From: Helicobacteraceae bacterium
GTDB taxonomy: Bacteria > Campylobacterota > Campylobacteria > Campylobacterales > SZUA-545
DNA length: 18,991 nucleotides
Direction: 5' to 3'
Assembly (NCBI GenBank): GCA_031273735.1
Contig: JAISRI010000032.1
Span: 1-18,991 of the forward strand
The number at the start of each line of letters is the position of its first letter. The stretch's first letter is position 1. A program made the position numbers and the translations under genes. Positions 13,547 to 18,991 of this stretch are shown in pieces. The notes below the pieces were generated by a model. The model had not been told where the DNA came from. It was given only the letters and a program-made list of their open reading frames with translations, and made no database searches.

Positions 13547-13768
13547 GTGGTAAAAGTAGAGTTTTTAGGCCCGATCAACGCCGAGCCGATCGAGATAGAT
13601 ATATCAAACCTGAACGAATTAGCCCCGCTTTTAGCCGAAGATAAACATATCGCTTTTTGGTTGGATAAATGTGCGGTGGCGATCAACGACGAGATTGTAA
13701 AAAGCCGCGATATAAAACTAAAAAACGGCGATAAGATCGCGCTTTTGCCGCCCGTTTGCGGCGGGTAA
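13547..13768 (+). CDS. moaD: molybdopterin synthase small subunit
   Basis: A 73-residue ubiquitin-like sulphur carrier. It ends in the required Gly-Gly (PPVCGG), whose C-terminal thiocarboxylate donates sulphur to precursor Z. The 'NGDKIALLPPVCGG' tail and the 'VAINDEIV' strand are typical of MoaD. The length fits the family (about 75-85). The start is GTG, 1 nt after the HtrA-like stop, and MoaE follows by 4 nt, so the three genes are translationally linked. ThiS would end in GG too, but the MoaE neighbour settles the call. Confidence 0.9.
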   Translation: MVKVEFLGPINAEPIEIDISNLNELAPLLAEDKHIAFWLDKCAVAINDEIVKSRDIKLKNGDKIALLPPVCGG

Positions 13769-13772
13769 AAAT

Positions 13773-14216
13773 ATGTGCGAGATCTACGAAGGCGGCTTAA
13801 ACGTTTCGGCTATTTTGGAAAAATGGCGCGTTAATAACTTAGATAGAAATCTTGGAGCGTTCGTTAGTTTTGTAGGGAGCGTTAGGGCGGAAAACAGTAT
13901 CGGCGCGCTTAGTTTTGATATTTACGAACCGCTGTTGATAAAATGGTTTGAAAGCTGGCAAAAAAGAGTTAATGATCGAGCGGCATTTTTATTTATGGCG
14001 CATAGTCGCGGCGACGTTTTGATAGGCGAAAGCTCGTTTATAGCCGCGATCGCTTCGCCAAAACGCCGCGCCGCTTTAGAGCTAATCGATCTTTTCGTGG
14101 AAGATTTCAAAAAAAACGCGCCGATTTGGAAATACGACGTTATTAACCAAAAGCGCGTTTTTGCTATCGATCGATCGCAAACTTTACCCTTTAGCGGCGT
14201 TTTAAGCGGTTCTTAA
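13773..14216 (+). CDS. moaE: molybdopterin synthase large subunit
   Basis: A 147-residue MoaE, catalytic subunit that inserts two sulphurs into precursor Z using MoaD thiocarboxylate, making molybdopterin for molybdenum cofactor. Hallmarks: GAFVSFVGSVR (28-38), HSRGDVLIGE (77-86, family HRxGxLxVGE), the SPKRRAAL segment and DFKKNAPIWKYD. Lys113 and Lys120 sit seven apart as do E. coli Lys119 and Lys126, the catalytic pair. The start ATG is 4 nt after moaD. The presence of moaDE implies molybdoenzymes elsewhere in the genome, such as formate dehydrogenase or nitrate reductase. The unknown gene at 14227 follows 10 nt later. Confidence 0.92.
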   Translation: MCEIYEGGLNVSAILEKWRVNNLDRNLGAFVSFVGSVRAENSIGALSFDIYEPLLIKWFESWQKRVNDRAAFLFMAHSRGDVLIGESSFIAAIASPKRRAALELIDLFVEDFKKNAPIWKYDVINQKRVFAIDRSQTLPFSGVLSGS

Positions 14217-14226
14217 ATACGCGGCG

Positions 14227-14970
14227 ATGAAGTTTTTTGCGCAAAGTTGGCTTCCCTCGTATATGTTTTTAATCTCTCCAAACGAGTTTAATGATATATT
14301 CGACGATTATCGCCATATCTACGCCGATAGAAGAGTAGCGGAAAACTATGTAGAAACGGAACATAAAATCCTATTTGACAAATATAAGGCTTTTTACGAA
14401 ACCTTAATATCGGGTAAAAGAATTATTATGAAAACCGATTACGAACTATTTGACGTTTGCGGCGGTTTCACGGGCGATCTATCGATATGCGAATACGGCG
14501 AAAAGTTTATGGATAAAAGAGATAAACAATGGTATAAATCGCCCGATTTTACGGAGCCTTACATAGAAATGCGTCCGTTTATATTGGCTTTTTACGCTAA
14601 TACGCTTTTCACAAATATAGGCTATACGGGCAAGTTTTTGCCCGAAGACGCGGCGGGAATGAATATAAAATATCCCGTCGGCTATCCCGAAAACGCAATG
14701 GGAATACGGCTTGAATATCCAAAGGAGATATATTATTACAAAATAAACGCAAATAATGTAGCGGAAGCGACGAAAAAGGTAAAATGCGCCGAACTGCAAA
14801 ATTATAACGTTTATAAAAAGATAACCGATCGAATAAATAAAATATCTAAAGCGCTTATTTTTAGCATAGGCGAAAAAGAGTATAAAACAAAGATCAAAAT
14901 AAGCAAAAGTATAAAAGATCAAATAGGCGATATTTATTTTCTAAAAACTAACGCCTGCGTAATCAAGTAA
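14227..14970 (+). CDS. hypothetical accessory protein
   Basis: A 247-residue soluble protein I do not recognise. It is rich in Lys, Tyr and Ile with more AAA, ATA and TAT codons than the flanking operons, so it may be acquired. Aromatic acidic segments stand out: NEFNDIFDDYRHIYADRR, GGFTGDLSICEYGEKF, and YPVGYPENAMGIRLEYPKE. The last third is basic and helical. There is no signal peptide or membrane span. The ATG is 10 nt after moaE with no clear ribosome binding site, so it could be read through from that operon. It is 28 nt before an SMI1-like gene, and together with it and the DUF4241 gene may form an immunity-like cassette. Confidence 0.65.
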   Translation: MKFFAQSWLPSYMFLISPNEFNDIFDDYRHIYADRRVAENYVETEHKILFDKYKAFYETLISGKRIIMKTDYELFDVCGGFTGDLSICEYGEKFMDKRDKQWYKSPDFTEPYIEMRPFILAFYANTLFTNIGYTGKFLPEDAAGMNIKYPVGYPENAMGIRLEYPKEIYYYKINANNVAEATKKVKCAELQNYNVYKKITDRINKISKALIFSIGEKEYKTKIKISKSIKDQIGDIYFLKTNACVIK

Positions 14971-14998
14971 CGACGATCGATAATAAAAGGGGGCAAAA

Positions 14999-15676
14999 AT
15001 GAAAGAGATAACCTGTCCATACGCGGCGGATTGCGGACAAACGTTTACTGCGAACGAGTTAAGCAAACGCGATCGCGAGTTTTTGCGATACGCGAGCGAT
15101 AAAAAAATGACCTTTATGTTTATCTACTGCCCCAAATGCGCGCGGCGAATCCAATTTGACGCGACGCTGTGGAAAGCGAGCGCTTCGGAAGGTTTCAATA
15201 ATTCGGCAAGATCGCCCAAAAAACAAAAAACGCCCAAACAGCTTCTTTCGCGGTTAAAAAAGTTAAAAATCGATATTCCGATCGCTTATTTGGATTATCT
15301 CTTAAGCGATAAGTTTCGCGATCGTATTTCTATATTTAAGGATAAAAGCGATTTTTGTCTTTACAGCCTTGAAGAACTATGCGAAATAATCAATATCGAC
15401 GGGGTTAAATACTATCGTATAAGAGAGCTTAAAGGTTACGCAAACGCTCTGAAAGGTCTATCGTGGAGCGATAAAAACTTCGCGTTGTCGGAACTAGCCG
15501 AATGTTTATCGATCGGCTACGAAAACGAAAAGGTTTTATTTATCGATAATTCTGACAATTCCGCGTTGTATATTTTTCATATCGACGGCGGCGATATTGA
15601 AAAAACCGATATAATGCTAAAGGATATCTACGATTGTAATCAGAGGAGCTTGAAAAATGCAAAACCGCCCCGATGA
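14999..15676 (+). CDS. zinc-ribbon protein with SMI1/KNR4-like domain
   Basis: A 225-residue protein. Cys6, Cys12, Cys44 and Cys47 (CPYAADC, CPKC) form an N-terminal zinc ribbon. A basic linker follows (about 68-80), then a domain with the SMI1/KNR4 layout: LKIDIPIAYLDYLLS (start helix), YSLEELCEI, KNFALSELAECLSIGYENEK, then VLFIDNSDN and ALYIFHIDGGD. In bacteria SMI1/KNR4 proteins are often immunity proteins against contact-dependent or polymorphic toxins. The ATG has AAGGGGG a few bases upstream, a strong site. Its last 20 nt overlap the DUF4241 start. The family call rests on pattern only; the zinc ribbon fusion is unusual for SMI1 proteins. Confidence 0.6.
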   Translation: MKEITCPYAADCGQTFTANELSKRDREFLRYASDKKMTFMFIYCPKCARRIQFDATLWKASASEGFNNSARSPKKQKTPKQLLSRLKKLKIDIPIAYLDYLLSDKFRDRISIFKDKSDFCLYSLEELCEIINIDGVKYYRIRELKGYANALKGLSWSDKNFALSELAECLSIGYENEKVLFIDNSDNSALYIFHIDGGDIEKTDIMLKDIYDCNQRSLKNAKPPR

Positions 15677-16403
15677 AAATTGGCTGAAAAAATACGACGA
15701 GATCAAGTCGGCGTTGAAGCCCAAAGATCGATTGGACGACTACTTTACCCAAAGCGAAATCGCGGGTAAGAAAATGTATAGGCTAGAGATGGGAACGGTC
15801 AATTTTCCCACAGGCAAAATTATCGCTTGCGATCCATTCTTTTTGTATGACTGCGACCAGCCGTATTTCACGAGCGTTCCGATCGGAACTTTTCCATTAA
15901 CGGCGGCGGTTGCGGAAGTAGGAGAAGACCATTATCGCTACGCCGCGATCAAGGTCGCCTTTAACGATAATAAAGTCGCCTATTTTGTAGAGGCGCTATG
16001 CGGAAACGAAGATTTGGAAAGCTTTGAAGAGGGTTTTTGTTTCGGATTTAACGTCGATGCGGGGCTTGGAACTATTATCGATGTAAAAACGCGAGGCGCT
16101 TTTTTGGACTACATAGAAAAATTGGAGCGCGAAAGCGGCGATCCCGATTGGGATATTTATTTCGGTTTTGCCAAGCCAGAGTTTGAAAAAAATTATAAAG
16201 CCAATCCGAAATATCAAATAGAAGGCGGCGATTGGTTTAATTTCGCAATCCCTAATACCGACTTAAACATTCCCGTATTCGCAAGCGGTTGGGGCGATGG
16301 TCGTTATTCCGTTTATTTTGGCTACGATAGCGATAACAATATCTGCCAAGTCGTTATTCAGTTTATAGGTATGGAGCTTAATTTCGGCGGCGATAATAAT
16401 TAA
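15657..16403 (+). CDS. DUF4241 domain protein
   Basis: A 248-residue protein covering the full DUF4241 domain. Typical pieces are PTGKIIACDPFFL (residues about 45-57), the VPIGTFPLTAAVAEV strand pair, VEALCGNEDLESFEEG, FNVDAGLGTIIDV, and the C-terminal ASGWGDGRYSVYFGYDSDN motif followed by VVIQFIG. Proteins of this family are common next to SMI1-type genes and in polymorphic toxin immunity clusters; their molecular action is not known to me. The ATG has AGAGGAG upstream inside the preceding gene, overlapping it by 20 nt, so the two are coupled. No toxin with a matching C-terminal domain is in the window. Confidence 0.82.
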   Translation: MQNRPDENWLKKYDEIKSALKPKDRLDDYFTQSEIAGKKMYRLEMGTVNFPTGKIIACDPFFLYDCDQPYFTSVPIGTFPLTAAVAEVGEDHYRYAAIKVAFNDNKVAYFVEALCGNEDLESFEEGFCFGFNVDAGLGTIIDVKTRGAFLDYIEKLERESGDPDWDIYFGFAKPEFEKNYKANPKYQIEGGDWFNFAIPNTDLNIPVFASGWGDGRYSVYFGYDSDNNICQVVIQFIGMELNFGGDNN

Positions 16404-16466
16404 ATCATATGCGAAAGGTTTTATAAACAGATGAATAACGCGATAAAACGTTTTTAAGAGAGCAAA

Positions 16467-16958
16467 ATGGACTATCTTTACGCGCCGTGGCGAAGCGACT
16501 ATCATACGACAAAACCGCAAGGTTGCGTATTTTGCGATATTTCCGCGCATTCGCAAAACGACAAACAAAACCGCGTTATTTACCGCGACGAAGTTTGTTT
16601 TATCGTGATGAATCTCTACCCCTATACGCCCGGTCATTTTATGATCATTCCTCATAAGCATACCGACGCTTTGGAAGAGCTAGATCGGGATATTTGGTTG
16701 CGTATCGCGGCGCTTGCGCAAAAGGGCGTTAAGCTATTAAAGGCGCGTTTTGGCGCGAGCGGGGTCAATCTTGGAATGAATCTAGGCGTAGCGGGCGGCG
16801 CGGGGATCGCGGAGCATATTCATTTGCACCTTGTTCCGCGCTGGATCGGCGATACTAATTTTATAACTACGATCGGCGAAGCAAGAGTTTTTGGGCATAA
16901 TTTCGACGACGTTTACCAAAAAATACTCGACGAAGCGCAGGGATTTTTCAATGATTAA
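16467..16958 (+). CDS. HIT-family hydrolase/Ap4A phosphorylase-like protein
   Basis: A 163-residue member of the histidine-triad family, which acts on nucleoside phosphates through a nucleotidylated His. The triad motif is HIHLH at 117-121 followed by LVPRW. An N-terminal zinc site is suggested by CVFC (20-23), with further candidate ligands at His63 and His65 in PHKH. MDYLYAPWR at the N-terminus is characteristic of the bacterial branch that includes Rv2613c-type Ap4A phosphorylase. The ATG has AAGAGAG upstream. It overlaps the next gene by 8 nt, so it opens an operon with the DUF475 protein and GluQ-RS. The native substrate cannot be told. Confidence 0.87.
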   Translation: MDYLYAPWRSDYHTTKPQGCVFCDISAHSQNDKQNRVIYRDEVCFIVMNLYPYTPGHFMIIPHKHTDALEELDRDIWLRIAALAQKGVKLLKARFGASGVNLGMNLGVAGGAGIAEHIHLHLVPRWIGDTNFITTIGEARVFGHNFDDVYQKILDEAQGFFND

Positions 16959-17934
16959 ACACTTTTGGGGATCGTATCTAGCCTTATTTATTTCGCTAGT
17001 CGTTTCGTGGTTTTTTTGGGGTTTTAGCGGGCTTTATATCGTCTTATTATTAACGCTTTTAGAGGTTTCTATATCATTTGATAACGCGGTCGTTAACGCG
17101 AAAGTTTTAGGACAGATGGAACCTGTTTGGCGGCGGCGTTTTATCGTGTGGGGCATACCGATTGCGGTTTTTGGCGTTCGTTTTATCGTCCCAGTGATTT
17201 TGGTTTGGGCGGTTAGCGCAATGTCGTTTTTAGATACGCTCGTTTTTGCCTTTAACGATCCGAAACGCTACGCGCAAGAACTCGAGAGCGGCGAAGATTT
17301 AATTTTTGCCTTTGGCGGCGCGTTTCTTTTAATGGTGGCGCAATCGTTTTATTTCGATCCTTCGCGCAAGATCTTTTGGATAGAGTTTTGGGAAAATAAT
17401 CCGATCGTCAGAGCGGTAGGAAAGATTGACGCGATCGGACTAATCGTCTCGACGTTAGTCGGTATCATTCTTTTGAAAGTTACGGAAAATTACGCGATCG
17501 GAATCGCATATTTTACGGGCGTTTTACTCTATGAGATTATCCATAAAATAGACGCTATTTTTTCCGCAAACGGCGCTCGATCGGGCGCGATGGGTTTTAT
17601 CTATCTTGAAACCTTAGACGCGAGCTTTTCGCTCGACGGCGTTATAGGCGCTTTCGCGTTGAGCGAAAACATCTTTATTATTATGCTTGGTCTTGGAGTC
17701 GGCGCGTTATTTGTGCGATCGCTTACTCTATATTTAGTGCGGCGCGGAGCTTTAGCCGAATATCGCTATCTAGAACACGGCGCTTATTACGCTATTTTTG
17801 CGCTTTCTATAATTATGTTGGTAAAGATTTTTTGGCACGTTAGCGAGATTGTTACGGGCGCGATCGGCGCGGCGTTTATTCTAATCGCGTTTTGGCGCTC
17901 TATCGTCGCTAATCGGGAGAGCTTAAAGCAATGA
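16951..17934 (+). CDS. DUF475 (TerC-like) integral membrane protein
   Basis: A 327-residue polytopic protein, about eight or nine transmembrane segments. The family hallmarks are EVSISFDNAVVNAK (38-51) with acidic Asp44 in the membrane and LDASFSLDGVIGAF (222-235) with Asp223 and Asp229; these two motifs are a duplicated transport core as in TerC proteins. TerC-type proteins export or handle Mn2+ and related metals and support exoenzyme metalation; a metal transport role is inferred. The start is the ATG at 16951, which overlaps the HIT stop by 8 nt; the frame is open 20 codons further but only in shadow of the HIT gene. The stop overlaps the GluQ-RS start as ATGA. Confidence 0.85.
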   Translation: MIKHFWGSYLALFISLVVSWFFWGFSGLYIVLLLTLLEVSISFDNAVVNAKVLGQMEPVWRRRFIVWGIPIAVFGVRFIVPVILVWAVSAMSFLDTLVFAFNDPKRYAQELESGEDLIFAFGGAFLLMVAQSFYFDPSRKIFWIEFWENNPIVRAVGKIDAIGLIVSTLVGIILLKVTENYAIGIAYFTGVLLYEIIHKIDAIFSANGARSGAMGFIYLETLDASFSLDGVIGAFALSENIFIIMLGLGVGALFVRSLTLYLVRRGALAEYRYLEHGAYYAIFALSIIMLVKIFWHVSEIVTGAIGAAFILIAFWRSIVANRESLKQ

Positions 17935-18755
17935 TTGTCGGGCGCTTTGCGCCTACTCCTAGCGGCGCTTTGCACTTTGGATCGCTAATCGCCGCGTTAG
18001 GAAGTTTTATTAGCGCTAAATCAAAAGGCGGCAAATGGCTTGTTCGGATAGAGGATATCGATAAAGCAAGAACAATCAAAGGCGCTGATAGCGAAATCTT
18101 GCGGCAGTTAGAAGCCTACGCGCTTTTTTGGGACGGCGAGATCGTATATCAAAGCAAACGAATCGAAACTTACCGCGAAGCGATCGCCTCCTTAGGCGAT
18201 ATGGTTTATCCCTGTTATTGCAGCCGATCGGATTTAGAGCCTTTCGGCGGTATCCACCCGCAAAAATGCCCTACGAAAAACGGCGAAAAAAGCGCCGCTT
18301 TACGTCTTAGAGTTAGCGACTTGCCGATCGGATTTAGCGATAAACTTTGCGGATATTTCGAGCAAAACTTGCGCAAAGAGGTTGGGGATTTCGCGCTTTT
18401 TAACGCGCTTGGCGAACCCGCATATCATCTTGCCGTAACGATCGACGATTGGTTTAGCGGCGTAACGCAAATCGTAAGAGGGCGCGATCTGTTAGATTCT
18501 ACGCCTCGTCAGATCTATTTGCAACGGCTGTTTAACTTTCGATCGATCGAATACGCGCATCTGCCTTTAGCGCTTGGAGACGACGGGCAAAAATTATCTA
18601 AACAAAATCTAGCCAAACCAATCGATAAATCAAACGCGCCGCAAACGCTGATAAAAGCGCTTAATTTTTTAGGCTACAATCCGCCCCGATCGCTATGCAA
18701 ACAAACCGCGATCGAGATTATAAGTTGGGCGTTAAAAGAAAAGGGTCAAGACTAG
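17931..18755 (+). CDS. gluQ: glutamyl-Q tRNA(Asp) synthetase
   Basis: A 274-residue truncated GluRS paralogue that attaches glutamate to queuosine at position 34 of tRNA-Asp. The nucleotide-binding HIGH-like motif is PTPSGALHFGS (8-18) and the KMSKS-like motif is KLSKQ (221-225). The zinc site matches E. coli YadB: Cys95 and Cys97 (CYC) with Cys113. The anticodon-binding domains of GluRS are missing, as expected, so length is normal for GluQ-RS (about 290-300, slightly short). Tyr/Trp-rich IDDWFSGVTQIVRGRDLL is a strong family block. The ATG overlaps the DUF475 stop (ATGA). The enzyme implies a working queuosine pathway in the cell. Confidence 0.93.
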   Translation: MIVGRFAPTPSGALHFGSLIAALGSFISAKSKGGKWLVRIEDIDKARTIKGADSEILRQLEAYALFWDGEIVYQSKRIETYREAIASLGDMVYPCYCSRSDLEPFGGIHPQKCPTKNGEKSAALRLRVSDLPIGFSDKLCGYFEQNLRKEVGDFALFNALGEPAYHLAVTIDDWFSGVTQIVRGRDLLDSTPRQIYLQRLFNFRSIEYAHLPLALGDDGQKLSKQNLAKPIDKSNAPQTLIKALNFLGYNPPRSLCKQTAIEIISWALKEKGQD

Positions 18756-18763
18756 ATCGCGAA

Positions 18764-18785
18764 GGAAGGCGGGAATCCAAACCAA
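18764..18785 (+). repeat. interspersed repeat, copy 1
   Basis: The 22-nt block GGAAGGCGGGAATCCAAACC plus two A, identical to 18886-18907, with imperfect flanks (GCG.A before, GACC after). It starts 8 nt past the gluQ stop. Confidence 0.7.
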
Positions 18786-18885
18786 GACCAACGCATTTCT
18801 AAACTCGTCTTTAACGCGACAAAACCTACATTTACAGTCATTCCCGCGACGGAGCAATAGACTGTCCCCAGCCGTATATTGCGGA

Positions 18886-18907
18886 GGAAGGCGGGAATCC
18901 AAACCAA
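18886..18907 (+). repeat. interspersed repeat, copy 2
   Basis: Identical 22-nt copy of 18764-18785, 122 nt further on. Between them a related ATTCCCGCG core (18840-18848) lies in inverted sense. Confidence 0.7.
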
Positions 18908-18976
18908 AGACCTACGAACAGCGATCGCCTTTGGTTGTTTGTAAGCCTGAATACTCACGACGCAAAAGCCGTCGTA

Positions 18977-18991
18977 TTTGGATTCCCGCCT
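18977..18991 (-). repeat. interspersed repeat, inverted copy, cut by the window end
   Basis: The first 15 nt visible are the reverse complement of AGGCGGGAATCCAAA in the two direct copies. The element continues past the window. With 18886-18907 it brackets an 84-nt inverted-repeat unit containing one HIP1 octamer. Confidence 0.6.

Noticed and set aside
14479..14922. 147-codon minus-strand open frame rich in Phe/Tyr/Ile
   Set aside because: Shadow of the AT-rich gene at 14227; hydrophobic composition is the reverse reading of Lys/Tyr codons.
16263..16661. 132-codon minus-strand open frame
   Set aside because: Antisense to the DUF4241 and HIT genes, both with clear family motifs.
18752..18958. 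68-codon minus-strand open frame with repeated WIPAF/FGFPPSFA-like words
   Set aside because: Translation of the intergenic GGCGGGAATCC repeats, not a gene.

Overview
The window looks like a chromosomal segment of a Campylobacterota (epsilonproteobacterial) bacterium of moderate GC. Evidence: a glutamine synthetase with Phe in place of the adenylylation tyrosine (as described for Helicobacter pylori), a remote epsilonproteobacterial-type CheZ, a short TM/coiled-coil protein of a style common in Campylobacter relatives, and a one-piece tmRNA with an ANN...PAY...AA tag. TAA, TAG and TGA all end genes, so the code is standard. The octamer GCGATCGC, known as HIP1 in cyanobacteria, occurs 14 times, far above chance.

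Layout. 1-1600 (minus): a small periplasmic cytochrome c and two hypothetical membrane-anchored proteins. 1716-4017 (minus): glutamine synthetase glnA and a PHP-type histidinol-phosphatase. A 20-bp dyad sits in the glnA leader. 4087-6621 (plus): cheZ-like phosphatase, an exported two-repeat protein whose best start is a non-canonical ATA overlapping the cheZ stop, and a U32/TrhP-family tRNA-modification protein. 6720-8087 (minus): a leucine-rich-repeat protein with 16 perfect-length 23-residue repeats. 8333-8685 (plus): ssrA (tmRNA) behind a textbook sigma-70 promoter. 9054-9428: a DUF2325 protein with an almost identical promoter.

9624-10672 (minus) is a compact two-gene module: a Panacea/SocA-type antitoxin followed after 2 nt by a small unassigned protein, the likely toxin. 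It lies between ssrA and a tRNA-Ser(GGA), both classic integration hot spots, and has no HIP1 octamers. 10984-11772 (minus) encodes a secreted, internally duplicated protein.

11862-14216 (plus): an FtsL/DivIC-shaped membrane protein, then an operon of a DegP/HtrA-family protein with moaD and moaE (molybdopterin synthase). The HtrA-like protein keeps two PDZ domains but has lost the catalytic His (Lys102) and Ser (Ile203), so it reads as a pseudoprotease. 14227-16403: an accessory cassette of an unknown protein, a zinc-ribbon/SMI1-KNR4-like protein and a DUF4241 protein, resembling orphan immunity genes. 16467-18755: a tightly overlapping operon of a HIT-family nucleotide hydrolase/phosphorylase, a DUF475 (TerC-like) membrane protein and glutamyl-Q tRNA(Asp) synthetase. 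The last 230 bases hold copies of an intergenic repeat in both orientations.

The most unusual items are the HtrA pseudoprotease in a moaDE operon, the Panacea pair with an unassigned partner, the probable ATA start, the immunity-like cassette and the HIP1 enrichment. All assignments come from reading the sequence; no database search was run.
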